NCBI GenBank assembly: GCA_002427735.1
Contig: DIYP01000015.1
Location: forward strand, 1 to 64,000
Source: Flavobacteriales bacterium UBA6051
GTDB taxonomy: Bacteria; Bacteroidota; Bacteroidia; Flavobacteriales_D; Crocinitomicaceae
Length of the DNA stretch: 64,000 nt
Direction of reading: 5' to 3'
Below the pieces are notes generated by a model. That model searched no databases. It worked only from the letters and a program-made list of their open reading frames with translations, and had not been told where the DNA came from. Shown in pieces: positions 52,548 to 61,565 of this stretch. Within the stretch, counting starts at the first letter, position 1. Each line of letters begins with the position of its first letter. The position numbers were made by a program, and so were the translations under genes.

Positions 52548-54224
52548 TTGAATACTGATAATTTCATACGTTTTAAGTCTTCGATTGAAGGTATTTTACC
52601 TCCGGAAAAATTCACCTTCCCTTTTTACTATGATCCTCACCCATTGAGTGTTATAGCAGCACAAGAGCTGCAAGAATATTTAAAAACACAAAAGGACTGG
52701 GAGCATAATTTTGGTTTAGAAGAAGGTCAGACTGGTCTCATTATTGGTAAAATGTTTGGAGTTCTCGTCGTTGAAAATCAGCAAGGAGAAATTGGTTACC
52801 TCTGCGCTTTCTCCGGCAAACTTGCCGATTCCAATGAACACGCTCATTTCGTACCACCAGTATTTGACATGCTTACTAAAGATGGCTTTTTCAACGCTGG
52901 CATGCGTGATCTAAATGCAAAGACCGATATCATCAACACTTTTGAAGCTTCAGATGAGCTAAACGAAGCGAGAGCGTTGCTTTTATCGATTACTAAAGAG
53001 GTGGAAAATAGCATCGAAGAACGCCGATTGGCAAAAGTAGAAGCAAAGCGCCTCAGGAAAATTCGTCGAATAGAAGCACAAGAAACACTCCCTACTGATG
53101 AGTTCAATGAATTCAACACCCAACTGGTTCGAGAAAGTCTACAAGCCAAGTATGAATTTGCAGAATTCGTCAAATCTGAAAAGTCAAAAATTGACCAGGC
53201 GAAGCATTCACTCAAAATACTAGAAGATAGACTGGTTGCTTTGAAAAGAGAACGAAAAGCAACATCCGGTAAAATTCAGCAACAACTTTTTGAAAGCTAT
53301 CAATTTCTTAATGCGCAAAGTGAACAAAAGAACCTATTAGACATCTTTAGCGAAGAAGGCAAGCAACCTCCTTCGGGAGCGGGTGAATGTGCTGCGCCAA
53401 AATTATTGCATTACGCGTATTTGAATAAACTCAAGCCATTGTGTATGGCAGAATTTTGGTGGGGAAGCTCTCCGGCCTCGGAGATCAGGAAGCACGGTTT
53501 CTTTTACCCGGCCTGTAGAGGAAAATGTGAACCTATTCTTGGGCACATGCTTAAAGGATTGGATGTAGATCCAAACCCTATCATTGCCCCACCAAAACTG
53601 AACAAAGAGATCGAAATCATTTATGAAGATGATCAAATGGCAGTCATCAATAAGCCGCATGATTTTTTATCCGTACCCGGTAAAACCATAGAAGACTGCG
53701 TGCACAAACGCATGAAGGAAAAATACCCTTCTGCCGAAGGACCTCTGATTGTTCATCGTTTGGACATGGCAACTTCCGGAATACTGTTGATTGCTAAAAC
53801 AAAGGAAGCACACAAACAACTTCAAAAACAGTTTATTGAAAAATCGGTAAAAAAACGATACGTCGCTTTGTTAGACGGTGAGCTAAAAGGAAAATCGGGG
53901 ATGATCGACCTTCCGCTAAGAATTGATTTAGATGACCGTCCGCGGCAATTGGTGTGTTACGAATATGGTAAATCGGCCCAAACGAAATATGAGGTGGTAG
54001 AAATAAAGAATGGTCAAACGCGCATTCATTTCTATCCACTAACTGGTCGAACGCACCAGCTAAGGATGCACGCTGCTCATAAAATGGGACTAAACGCTCC
54101 AATAATTGGGGATGATCTTTACGGTAAAAAAGCAAATCGCTTATGCCTTCATGCAGAAAGAATTGAGTTTGCTCATCCAAAAAGCAGGCGCCCAATGGTT
54201 TTCCAAATAGAACCTGACTTCTAG
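52548..54224 (+). CDS. RluA-family pseudouridine synthase with long N-terminal extension
   Basis: 558 residues from a TTG start. The C-terminal ~220 residues hold the RluA domain: VINKPHDFLSVPGK near residue 368, the catalytic HRLDMATSGILLIAKT near 402 (Asp405-type nucleophile position), KRYVALLDGEL, and LTGRTHQLRMHAAHKMG near 503. The N-terminal ~330 residues are not seen in standard RluA/RluC: an alpha/beta domain (KMFGVLVVENQQGEIGYLCAFSGKL) is followed by a long charged coiled-coil-like segment (about 145-250) and a Cys-containing stretch (GAGECAAPKLLHYAYLN near 276). I recall long homologues in Bacteroidota. Target RNA site unknown. Ends in an overlapping CTAG with the convergent TM-barrel gene. 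Confidence 0.85.
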   Translation: MNTDNFIRFKSSIEGILPPEKFTFPFYYDPHPLSVIAAQELQEYLKTQKDWEHNFGLEEGQTGLIIGKMFGVLVVENQQGEIGYLCAFSGKLADSNEHAHFVPPVFDMLTKDGFFNAGMRDLNAKTDIINTFEASDELNEARALLLSITKEVENSIEERRLAKVEAKRLRKIRRIEAQETLPTDEFNEFNTQLVRESLQAKYEFAEFVKSEKSKIDQAKHSLKILEDRLVALKRERKATSGKIQQQLFESYQFLNAQSEQKNLLDIFSEEGKQPPSGAGECAAPKLLHYAYLNKLKPLCMAEFWWGSSPASEIRKHGFFYPACRGKCEPILGHMLKGLDVDPNPIIAPPKLNKEIEIIYEDDQMAVINKPHDFLSVPGKTIEDCVHKRMKEKYPSAEGPLIVHRLDMATSGILLIAKTKEAHKQLQKQFIEKSVKKRYVALLDGELKGKSGMIDLPLRIDLDDRPRQLVCYEYGKSAQTKYEVVEIKNGQTRIHFYPLTGRTHQLRMHAAHKMGLNAPIIGDDLYGKKANRLCLHAERIEFAHPKSRRPMVFQIEPDF

Positions 54225-55711
54225 AAATTATATCGGACGACTAAACCTCCACCAGTGGCCCAGCGCCGTTGATTTAAACCATTTACCCATTGCATTCCCT
54301 GCAGTAGATCATACTCGAGCTTTCCGTAAATTCCTATGCTCAATTTATTAATCGGGTAAGTATACTCAGGTCTTAATTGGACGTTCAGACCAAAGGTTTT
54401 AAACTCCGGATAAGAGAATCCCGAGATTTCATCTTTGATCTTATAGCTGTTGTAAGAAAAACGAACGCCGAGCCCCATATTAATAATGGACTTACGACCA
54501 ATTGACATTCTATAATTCGCATACAATGGTATTCCGAAACTTTGGTGAGCAATTAGTGATCCTTCTTCGGCAATCGTTGTAATATTTTCAAACATCGGAT
54601 AGAAAATAGAATCGATTACTTGTTGATTTGTATCAAATACGACCACAAGCGAATCTCCAACATAAACACTCTCTGTAGATGTCGTTTCATTGGACAACGA
54701 GTAGTTACGCTGAGAAAAATCAATCCCAGTTGAAATACTGTAGCGTCCACGGTTAAATACCAAAGCTTCAACTCCGGTATAGAAACCAAGTTTTTCCTTC
54801 AATCTTAGGGTCGATGGCTCATTTGAAACCAACGAATTCACACCATATGTCATTCCGGTGTATAAAGAAAGTGTCAAATTACCGCTATTACCTCCAGGTG
54901 GTTTCGGTAGCTGACGTTGAATATCAATCCAATTAATAATTGGCAGTTCTTGCGGAATGGAAGCAACTTGTTTAGTGAGCAGCTCTCCAACTGACTTTTC
55001 TGATGCTTCTGTAGAAACCGTAAGTGCCTTCGCACTCTCTAATGTCTTTTGTTGATCTTCAGAATTATTAGCCGTTGTTAATTCAGAATCGTTTGTTCCT
55101 GGACTCATCGACTTATCAGTAACATTCTCCGCCAAATCGTTTCCAGATTCCACCTTGCTTCCAATCTGAGTATCATTTAACGTTCCCGAAGAATTTGATT
55201 TATTGATGGTCTTCTGCACATTAACGAGCTCGGTATTTTCAGTGCCATTTGAATTTGACAATGAACTATTTCGATTGGACGGACCATCAGTACCACTATT
55301 TTCAGAAACCGCTTCATTGCTCGTTGCAGCAGACGTTTCTTCCTGTGCAATGCTATTGTATTCTTCACCTTCATCCTGAGAAACTTGATCATCAATTGAA
55401 ATCTTGCCATCATTTCCTCCAGCGCTCTGTAAATTGTCCTCACCACCATCAGTTGAAGTCATCATTTCATTAGATGCCGTCTGCCCCCTACCTTGTTCTC
55501 TATTTGATTCTGCATCCAGGCTAAAGAAAGTTATTGTTCCTCCTACCAGGAATAGAAGAACCAAACCTATTGTCCACCAATATCCTGCACCCTTGGCTCC
55601 AGATGCATAAATTGCTTTGTCTATATTCTCTTTAGCAGTAACCGGAGGGGCCATCTCTGCTCCATCAAAGGTTGACGAGAATAATTGTTCTATGTCGTCC
55701 ATTTCCTTCAT
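54221..55711 (-). CDS. Membrane-anchored protein with Ser/Asn-rich linker and barrel-like domain (second sigma partner)
   Basis: 496 residues, same design as the protein at 25.8-27.1 kb: a cytosolic N-terminal segment (DIEQLFSSTFDGAEMAPPVTAKENIDKAIYA), one membrane helix (YWWTIGLVLLFLVGGTITFF, about residues 43-62), a Ser/Asn/Glu/Gly/Thr-rich linker (about 65-230) and a C-terminal beta-rich domain (about 270-496) with SLYTGMTYGVNSL, YSISTGIDFSQRNYSL, GIPLYANYRMSIGRKS and GIYGKLEYDLL, like outer-membrane barrels. It overlaps the preceding sigma gene by 4 bp. An anti-sigma-like control role is inferred from the order and N-terminus. Its stop overlaps the RluA stop within CTAG. Confidence 0.65.
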   Translation of the reverse strand: MKEMDDIEQLFSSTFDGAEMAPPVTAKENIDKAIYASGAKGAGYWWTIGLVLLFLVGGTITFFSLDAESNREQGRGQTASNEMMTSTDGGEDNLQSAGGNDGKISIDDQVSQDEGEEYNSIAQEETSAATSNEAVSENSGTDGPSNRNSSLSNSNGTENTELVNVQKTINKSNSSGTLNDTQIGSKVESGNDLAENVTDKSMSPGTNDSELTTANNSEDQQKTLESAKALTVSTEASEKSVGELLTKQVASIPQELPIINWIDIQRQLPKPPGGNSGNLTLSLYTGMTYGVNSLVSNEPSTLRLKEKLGFYTGVEALVFNRGRYSISTGIDFSQRNYSLSNETTSTESVYVGDSLVVVFDTNQQVIDSIFYPMFENITTIAEEGSLIAHQSFGIPLYANYRMSIGRKSIINMGLGVRFSYNSYKIKDEISGFSYPEFKTFGLNVQLRPEYTYPINKLSIGIYGKLEYDLLQGMQWVNGLNQRRWATGGGLVVRYNF

Positions 55712-56244
55712 GATGCTATTGTTTCTGGTTGTAATAATCCTTTAATCATCTTCTTTGCTTTCGCATATTGTGATTTAGAAGTCCCCTCACTTACCCCTAA
55801 ATAATTTGCTATTTCTTTATGTGTTAGGTTATCGATTGTATAGAGATTAAATACTGTGCGGTAGCCATCTGGAAGCTTATTCAGTACTTCCAACAGTTTA
55901 CTTTTTAAATCCTGATGATTGGAATCGGTTTCTTCTACCATGGTCTGATCAAAGTAGAACTCATTCTCCTTCAGTTCAAACTTGTAATTTTCTTTGATGT
56001 AATTCAGTGCTGTTCGAATCACAATTGTCTTGATCCATGCACCAATTGGTCGTTCTATATCAAAAGAATCTCGTTTGTTATATACCTTAATGAATGCTTC
56101 TTGAAGAACATCCTGAGCATCATCTTTACATCGTGTATAACGCATGCATATGGCAAACATACCAGGGGCATAAGATTCGTAAATGGTATCGAATCCCTTC
56201 TTTTCTCCCGAAACATATGCTTGAATGACTTCTTTTGTTATCAC
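55708..56244 (-). CDS. ECF-type RNA polymerase sigma factor (second copy)
   Basis: 178 residues from a GTG start at 56244. Sigma-2: YTRCKDDAQDVLQEAFIKVYNKRDSFDIERPIGAWIKTI; sigma-4: KLLEVLNKLPDGYRTVFNLYTIDNLTHKEIANYLGVSEGTSKSQYAKAKKMIKG. It resembles the sigma at 25.3 kb in size and in the GYRxVFNLY and SxGTSKSQYAxAKK blocks. It overlaps the TM-barrel gene (ATGA). A 227-bp spacer with no gene precedes it. Confidence 0.9.
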   Translation of the reverse strand: MITKEVIQAYVSGEKKGFDTIYESYAPGMFAICMRYTRCKDDAQDVLQEAFIKVYNKRDSFDIERPIGAWIKTIVIRTALNYIKENYKFELKENEFYFDQTMVEETDSNHQDLKSKLLEVLNKLPDGYRTVFNLYTIDNLTHKEIANYLGVSEGTSKSQYAKAKKMIKGLLQPETIAS

Positions 56245-56471
56245 GCTGCCTTTTCAACAAGGTTCTTTATTTAAAAACCAATTATCATCAATGAAAATAC
56301 TTTCCTCTCAGTATCAACGTAAATCCGCTTTCACACGTTGCATCTCATCTGTAAAATTGGGAAAACCGCGTATCCCACTATTCATTTTTTTCATCCGTAA
56401 TTATACTTTGTCTGTACTAATTACAAATGCTAAATGGAAAGGTTGCCTGAAACAATAAACCAATTGAGAAG
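56245..56471. other. Spacer upstream of the second sigma gene
   Basis: Between the sigma start and the small membrane-protein stop there is no supported gene. It must hold the promoter of the sigma pair, read leftward; I see no exact -33/-7 match. Confidence 0.5.
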
Positions 56472-56591
56472 TTAACTTCCGAAGAAGTATGCTCCGGAGA
56501 AAAAGCCTATCCCAGCTAGCATTGCGCAAACCATCCCAAAGAACATAAGCGCAGCCATCCAAATCAATACTTTAAGTAATTTATCTTTCAT
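56472..56591 (-). CDS. 39-residue membrane protein after rimO
   Basis: A complete short frame from ATG (56591) to TAA (56472). It starts MKDKLLKVLIWMAALMFFGM and continues with small residues and Gly to AYFFGS. Nearly the whole chain is hydrophobic with two basic residues at the N-terminus, so a single-span membrane protein (about residues 8-37) is likely. It begins 11 bp after the rimO stop on the same strand. It is too short for usual gene finding. No homologue is recognised by eye. Confidence 0.55.
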   Translation of the reverse strand: MKDKLLKVLIWMAALMFFGMVCAMLAGIGFFSGAYFFGS

Positions 56592-56602
56592 GATTCAACG
56601 AA

Positions 56603-57916
56603 TTAATCGATGAGCTCACCATACAAATCGTAATGATCAGCCTTTATTATTTTCACTTCCGCAAAATCTCCAATCCTAACGTATCCCTGATCTTTACGAA
56701 CGAGCACTTCGTTGTCAACTTCAGGGGAATCAAATTCCGTTCGACCGATAAAATAATCACCTTCTACTCTATCGAACAATACCTTGAACGTTTTTCCAAT
56801 CTTCTCTTGGTTCAATGCGTAACTGATACCGGATTGCAACTCCATGATTTTATCCGCTCTTTCTTTCTTAACGTCTTCAGGAACATCATCCTCAAAATTG
56901 TGAGCATGCGTATTTTCTTCATGCGAATAAGTGAAGATTCCCAGCCTATCAAATGCCGAACGCTCCACCCAATCGTACATTTCTTGAAAATCTTCTTCTG
57001 TTTCTCCCGGGTACCCCGCAATTAAAGTTGTTCGAATGGCAATTCCAGGAACTTTTTCTCGAATGGTTTTAATCAACTCCTCCGTTTTCTCACGGGTTGT
57101 TCCACGGCGCATATCTTTCAAAACCTTCGTAGAACCATGTTGCAATGGAATATCCAGATAATTGCAAATGTTGTCATACTTTTTCATTACGTCCAAGACA
57201 TCCATTGGGAAACCTGCCGGGAACGCATAATGAAGACGAATCCACTCAATACCTTCTACTTGAGCCAACTCTTCCAACAAATCTGCTAGTGCGCGTTTTT
57301 TATAGATATCTAAACCATAGTACGTCAAATCTTGTGCAATGAGCATCAATTCTTTCACACCGTTCTTAGCCAAGCCTTTTGCCTGTTCAACAAGTTCCTC
57401 TATCGGTGTTGAAACATGTTTACCGCGCATTAGTGGAATAGCACAAAAAGAACATGGTCTATCGCATCCTTCTGCGATTTTGAAGTAAGCATAATGCGAC
57501 GGAGTAGTTAATAGGCGCTCCCCTACCAATTCATGTTTATAATCCGCTTTGAGCGTTTTTAACAGCTTGGGTAATTCGCGTGTCCCAAAAAACGCATCTA
57601 CTTCAGGGATTTCCTTTTCAAGATCATCTTTATACCGCTCAGACAAGCATCCTGTCACGTAGACTTTATCCACTAAACCACCATTTTTTGCGTCTGCATA
57701 TTGCAAAATTGTGTCAATGGATTCCTGCTTAGCATTGTCAATGAATCCACAAGTATTGATAATGACTATTTCAGCGTCATTGGACTGTGATTCATGCTCT
57801 ACGTCAAATTTATTCCCTTTCAACTGAGCCATCATCACTTCAGAATCGAAAAGGTTCTTTGAACAGCCAAGTGTCACGACATTTACCTTGTTCTTCTTGA
57901 GCGTCTTTGTCTTCAT
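56603..57916 (-). CDS. rimO: Ribosomal protein uS12 methylthiotransferase RimO
   Basis: Radical-SAM enzyme that methylthiolates Asp of ribosomal protein S12. 437 residues. N-terminal UPF0004 domain with VNVVTLGCSKNLFDSEVMMAQL near residue 12 and VIINTCGFIDNAKQESIDTI near 50 (iron-sulfur Cys), VTGCLSERYKDDL near 87; radical-SAM motif CDRPCSFCAIP near 150; C-terminal TRAM domain (GDYFIGRTEFDSPEVDNEVLV, about residues 380-425). All three conserved Cys of the N-terminal cluster and the CxxxCxxC are present. The GCSKN and S-E-R-Y sequences favour RimO over MiaB. Followed closely by the 39-residue membrane protein gene. Confidence 0.93.
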   Translation of the reverse strand: MKTKTLKKNKVNVVTLGCSKNLFDSEVMMAQLKGNKFDVEHESQSNDAEIVIINTCGFIDNAKQESIDTILQYADAKNGGLVDKVYVTGCLSERYKDDLEKEIPEVDAFFGTRELPKLLKTLKADYKHELVGERLLTTPSHYAYFKIAEGCDRPCSFCAIPLMRGKHVSTPIEELVEQAKGLAKNGVKELMLIAQDLTYYGLDIYKKRALADLLEELAQVEGIEWIRLHYAFPAGFPMDVLDVMKKYDNICNYLDIPLQHGSTKVLKDMRRGTTREKTEELIKTIREKVPGIAIRTTLIAGYPGETEEDFQEMYDWVERSAFDRLGIFTYSHEENTHAHNFEDDVPEDVKKERADKIMELQSGISYALNQEKIGKTFKVLFDRVEGDYFIGRTEFDSPEVDNEVLVRKDQGYVRIGDFAEVKIIKADHYDLYGELID

Positions 57917-57999
57917 GGTACAAAGGTAATGTTTAGTTGACTATTCACCTCATTGGTATTATATTTGGTCTTACTTGGATGAATTCTAAAATTGGAACC

Positions 58000-58479
58000 A
58001 TGAAAATTGTAAGTCTATTCGCCCTTTCCCTCCTATTATTGGCATGCGGGAATACAAAAACTGCAGTGAGTGAAAGCGCAGAGGAAAGTTCTACGACCGA
58101 ATCAGCAGGTGATTCATTTCAAAAACCACAAAGAAATGTAATGCTTAAATCCCGTATTGGTGAATTCAAAGAATCAGATCCATTTAACTATGAAAGTGCT
58201 AAACTTGAGGGAAATACACTTTTTCTAACAATCAGTTACTCAGGAGGGTGCGCTGAGCATAAATTTGAAGTCATCGGAAGCGCTGCAATCATGAAGTCTT
58301 TACCTCCAAAACGAACGGTCCAGGTGGTGCACGATTCCAATGGAGATGCTTGTCGGGGAATGGTTACGCGTGTTCTTGAAATAGATCTATCGAACATAGC
58401 ATACAATGATACTCCAGGAAGTGAAATAGTTTTGTTATTCCAAGATTACTCAGAAGAAATTCTTTATACCCTAAAATAA
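58000..58479 (+). CDS. Hypothetical lipoprotein
   Basis: 159 residues from ATG 58000; a longer start at 57937 would add a stretch that does not fit a lipoprotein leader. Signal peptide and lipobox (LLLLACG, Cys near residue 16). The first mature 40 residues are Ser/Glu/Thr-rich and disordered-looking; the rest is a beta-rich domain (EGNTLFLTISYSGGCAEHKFEVIG) with Cys pairs (GGCAEH, GDACRG). It is 2 bp from elbB, so the two are co-transcribed. Function unknown. Confidence 0.7.
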   Translation: MKIVSLFALSLLLLACGNTKTAVSESAEESSTTESAGDSFQKPQRNVMLKSRIGEFKESDPFNYESAKLEGNTLFLTISYSGGCAEHKFEVIGSAAIMKSLPPKRTVQVVHDSNGDACRGMVTRVLEIDLSNIAYNDTPGSEIVLLFQDYSEEILYTLK

Positions 58480-58481
58480 TT

Positions 58482-59162
58482 ATGAAAATTGGCGTTTTAC
58501 TTTCCGGATGCGGTGTCTATGACGGTGCGGAAATTCATGAATCAGTACTTACATTGTTGTCCATTGAGGAGATGGGCGCTGAAGCTGTTTGCATCTCAAT
58601 TAACAAAAATCAGCACCATGTAATTAACCATACGACCGGTGAAGAAATGAATGAATCTCGAAACATGCTGATCGAAAGTGCGCGTATTGCGAGAGGAAAC
58701 GTTAAGGACATTTCTGAAATTGATCCGGTCGACATTGACGCATTGGTTATACCTGGAGGGTTCGGTAGTGCCAAAAATTTCACCAATTGGGCATTCGAAG
58801 GACCTGATGGTACGATTCTTCCAGAAGTGAAGTTATTGATTGTGAATATGATTAACGTAGGAAAACCGATAGCTGCATTATGCGTAAGTCCGGTCGTGAT
58901 GTCAAAAGCGCTCGAAGGATCAACCGTAAGTGCCAAAATGACCATCGGAACAAATCAAGAAGGGTCTCCTTACGACATCAATGGTTTTTCCGGTGGACTT
59001 GAAAAAACGGGAGCGAAAACCGAAATGAAATCAGTCCGCGAAATCTGTATTGACCAAGAAAATAAAATAGTTACCGCTCCCTGCTACATGATGGACGCCT
59101 CCATTCTCGACATTCGAAAAAATGTTCGATCAGCCTTGGAAGCGCTTCGCGATCTTGTATAG
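58482..59162 (+). CDS. elbB: Isoprenoid biosynthesis glyoxalase ElbB family
   Basis: 226 residues. DJ-1/PfpI superfamily relative described in E. coli as ElbB (also called glyoxalase or isoprenoid-pathway enhancer). Seen: GVLLSGCGVYDGAEIHESVL at the start, TGEEMNESRNMLIESARIARG near 48, VIPGGFGSAKNFTNW near 90, and the nucleophile elbow ALCVSPVVM near 133 (Cys). Chemical role is debated. It follows the lipoprotein gene after 2 bp, and pckA follows after 161 bp. Confidence 0.9.
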   Translation: MKIGVLLSGCGVYDGAEIHESVLTLLSIEEMGAEAVCISINKNQHHVINHTTGEEMNESRNMLIESARIARGNVKDISEIDPVDIDALVIPGGFGSAKNFTNWAFEGPDGTILPEVKLLIVNMINVGKPIAALCVSPVVMSKALEGSTVSAKMTIGTNQEGSPYDINGFSGGLEKTGAKTEMKSVREICIDQENKIVTAPCYMMDASILDIRKNVRSALEALRDLV

Positions 59163-59278
59163 GATTTGCTGAACTGACTGTTCAAAAAACGCTTAATGTC
59201 ACCAAAATGTTAACAATATTTTCGGCGAATTGTTAGAAACTCTCGTCGAATGACTCCTTATTCTGCGTCAGAATACCT

Positions 59279-59286
59279 TAGTTTTG
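59279..59286 (+). promoter_or_regulatory. Candidate -7 box for pckA
   Basis: TAGTTTTG matches TAnnTTTG, 37 bp upstream of the pckA start. No TTG lies 17-23 bp before it, so only a partial match. Confidence 0.35.
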
Positions 59287-59323
59287 TATTAATAATTAAA
59301 GCGTTTAGCTATAAAATTAAATT

Positions 59324-60937
59324 ATGGACGTATTTGGTAAGAAAGGAAACAATGCCAACCTTAACGAATCTATCGGATTAACTAACCTCGGAAATCAATT
59401 TTGGAACTTAAGTCCTTCTGAACTCATTGAAGATACAATTATCAATGGTCAGGGGATGCTCACAGATACAGGTGCAATTGCCATTGAAACTGGCGAATTT
59501 ACAGGACGATCTCCTAAAGATCGATTCGTTGTATGCGATGAAAAAACAGAGAATGCTGTTTGGTGGGGGGATATCAACATCAAATTCACACCTGAAAAGT
59601 TTGACGCTTTATACAACAGAATGAAAGCATACCTTAACGGCAAGGATGTTTACGTAAGAGATGCTTATGCATGTGCAGATGACGACCACCGTTTGAACCT
59701 TCGTGTTGTTACTGAATACCCATGGTCGAATCAGTTTGCTTACAACATGTTCTTGCGACCAACGGATGAAGAAATCCAAAACTTTGATCCAGAGTGGCAC
59801 ATTGTCAATGCTCCAGGTTTTGTTGCTGACCCAGAAATTGATGGAACACGTCAACATAACTTTGCAGTGATCAATTTCACAAAAAAGATGATCATCATTG
59901 GAGGGACTGGTTATACAGGAGAGATTAAGAAAGGTATCTTCTCAGTGCTTAATTTTGTACTTCCGCATGAGAAAAATGTACTTTCAATGCACTGTTCTGC
60001 TAATGTTGGTAAGGATGGTGATACGGCTGTATTCTTTGGTCTTTCAGGAACTGGAAAAACGACACTTTCTTCTGATCCAGACAGAAAACTAATTGGTGAC
60101 GATGAGCATGGATGGGCAGACAATACAGTATTCAACTTTGAAGGAGGTTGTTATGCCAAGACAATCGATTTATCGAGAGAGAAAGAACCGCAGATTTATG
60201 ATGCTATCAAGTACGGAGCTATTCTTGAAAATATTGGCTTTAAAGACGGATCTTCTACACCTGATTATGAAGACACAACGATTACGCAAAATACACGTGT
60301 TTCATATCCGATCCATCATATCGATAATATCATGACACCATCAATGGGTGGTGCCCCTAAAAACATATTCTTCCTTACATGTGATGCATTCGGAGTTCTT
60401 CCTCCAATTTCAAAATTGACAAAGGAGCAAGCAATGTATCATTTCATGTCTGGTTATACTGCGAAGGTTGCTGGTACTGAAATGGGGATTACTGAGCCAC
60501 AAACAACATTCTCAGCGTGCTTTGGAGCTGCTTTCTTGCCATTACACCCTGCGAAATACGCTGAATTGCTGGGAGAAAAGCTGGAAGGAACAGATATCAA
60601 CGTTTGGCTTGTAAATACGGGATGGTCAGGTGGTTCTTACGGTGTTGGAGAGCGCATGAGTTTGAAGTACACACGTGCAATGATCACAGCAGCAATGAAT
60701 GGTGAGCTCGCGAATGTTGAATACCAAACTCAACCGGTATTTGAACTCGCAATTCCAACTTCTTGTCCGAATGTACCAACTGAAATTCTTAATCCTAAGG
60801 ATACTTGGTCTGATAAGGCTGCTTTTGATGAAACAGCAAATAATTTGGCTGCACAGTTTGTTAAAAACTTTGAGACTTACGAAGAAGGATCTAGTGAAGC
60901 AATTCTTTCTGCTGCACCTAAGGTTATGGTGAAGTAG
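59324..60937 (+). CDS. pckA: Phosphoenolpyruvate carboxykinase (ATP)
   Basis: ATP-dependent decarboxylation of oxaloacetate to PEP in gluconeogenesis. 537 residues, normal. Seen: GEFTGRSPKDRFVV near residue 57 (ATP-PEPCK-type), YVRDAYACADDDHRLNLRVVTE near 110, IIGGTGYTGEIKKGIFSVLNF near 195, the kinase-1a P-loop GLSGTGKTTLSSDPDR near 240, DDEHGW near 259, NTRVSYPIHHIDNI near 326 and GGSYGVGERMSLKYTRAMI near 437. No truncation. A terminator follows. The enzyme fits growth on amino or organic acids and sits well with acs and the dehydrogenase genes in the same window. Confidence 0.96.
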   Translation: MDVFGKKGNNANLNESIGLTNLGNQFWNLSPSELIEDTIINGQGMLTDTGAIAIETGEFTGRSPKDRFVVCDEKTENAVWWGDINIKFTPEKFDALYNRMKAYLNGKDVYVRDAYACADDDHRLNLRVVTEYPWSNQFAYNMFLRPTDEEIQNFDPEWHIVNAPGFVADPEIDGTRQHNFAVINFTKKMIIIGGTGYTGEIKKGIFSVLNFVLPHEKNVLSMHCSANVGKDGDTAVFFGLSGTGKTTLSSDPDRKLIGDDEHGWADNTVFNFEGGCYAKTIDLSREKEPQIYDAIKYGAILENIGFKDGSSTPDYEDTTITQNTRVSYPIHHIDNIMTPSMGGAPKNIFFLTCDAFGVLPPISKLTKEQAMYHFMSGYTAKVAGTEMGITEPQTTFSACFGAAFLPLHPAKYAELLGEKLEGTDINVWLVNTGWSGGSYGVGERMSLKYTRAMITAAMNGELANVEYQTQPVFELAIPTSCPNVPTEILNPKDTWSDKAAFDETANNLAAQFVKNFETYEEGSSEAILSAAPKVMVK

Positions 60938-60960
60938 AATTTTATTTATAAACACATTGA

Positions 60961-60988
60961 AAAGTCCTTCGTTAGAGGGACTTTTTTT
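60961..60988 (+). terminator. Rho-independent terminator after pckA
   Basis: AAAGTCC and GGGACTTT form a stem around TTCGTTAGA-type sequence and run into seven T residues, 24 bp after the stop. Confidence 0.85.
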
Positions 60989-61057
60989 ATACTCAAAGGT
61001 GCGCGCCAATTTGATGAAATCATTAAATTTGAAAATAAGCTATTTACAAAAAATCAC

Positions 61058-61519
61058 ATGATGAAAAGACATACTTTACTTCCTGCTATTATAATCGGAC
61101 TGACATTTGGGTTCGCTTCCTGTAACGAGAACTCTTCAGAAGAAACCAATGGTACTGAAGTAAGTGAAACTGGTAATGAAGAGGAGAATGAAACTCCAGA
61201 ACCACAGCACGAGGAAGAAGTTTCTCCATTGGGAAATTTTGAAGCTTTGGTTGGAACATGGTCTGTTGATGCAGCGACCGCAGGTCTAGCCATGACCATA
61301 ACGTTAAACGAGGATGGCTCATTTAGTCACACGATGGGAGATATAGCTGCAGATGGTACATGGGAAGTAGTAGACGATGAACATATTATGATTGTTACTC
61401 CGAACGTTGAGAACGGTCAAAAATGGTTGGTTACGGACTTGACAGATGCATCCGTAAACATCTGCTGGAATCCAGATAGCGCAGATCCTAAGACTATTCC
61501 ATTTCAGCGCGCTGAATAA
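61058..61519 (+). CDS. Lipocalin-like lipoprotein
   Basis: 153 residues with signal peptide and lipobox (FGFASC, Cys near residue 22). The next 35 residues are Glu/Asn/Thr-rich and unstructured. The rest is a small lipocalin-like domain: LVGTWSVDAATAGLAMTITLNEDGSFSHTMG near 66-96 and GTWEVVDDEHIMIVTPN near 103-119. This is the pattern of small DUF-type Bacteroidota lipoproteins such as the one at 24.25 kb. Function unknown. It is a single gene, followed by the convergent aminopeptidase. Confidence 0.72.
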   Translation: MMKRHTLLPAIIIGLTFGFASCNENSSEETNGTEVSETGNEEENETPEPQHEEEVSPLGNFEALVGTWSVDAATAGLAMTITLNEDGSFSHTMGDIAADGTWEVVDDEHIMIVTPNVENGQKWLVTDLTDASVNICWNPDSADPKTIPFQRAE

Positions 61520-61565
61520 ATGACTTTTTTGAAGTATTAGTTTTCTGGGATAATTCTCGAAAAAT

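Noticed and set aside
56225..56458. 77-codon plus-strand frame upstream of the second sigma gene.
   Set aside because: No family pattern, overlaps the sigma start on the other strand and looks like noncoding sequence.
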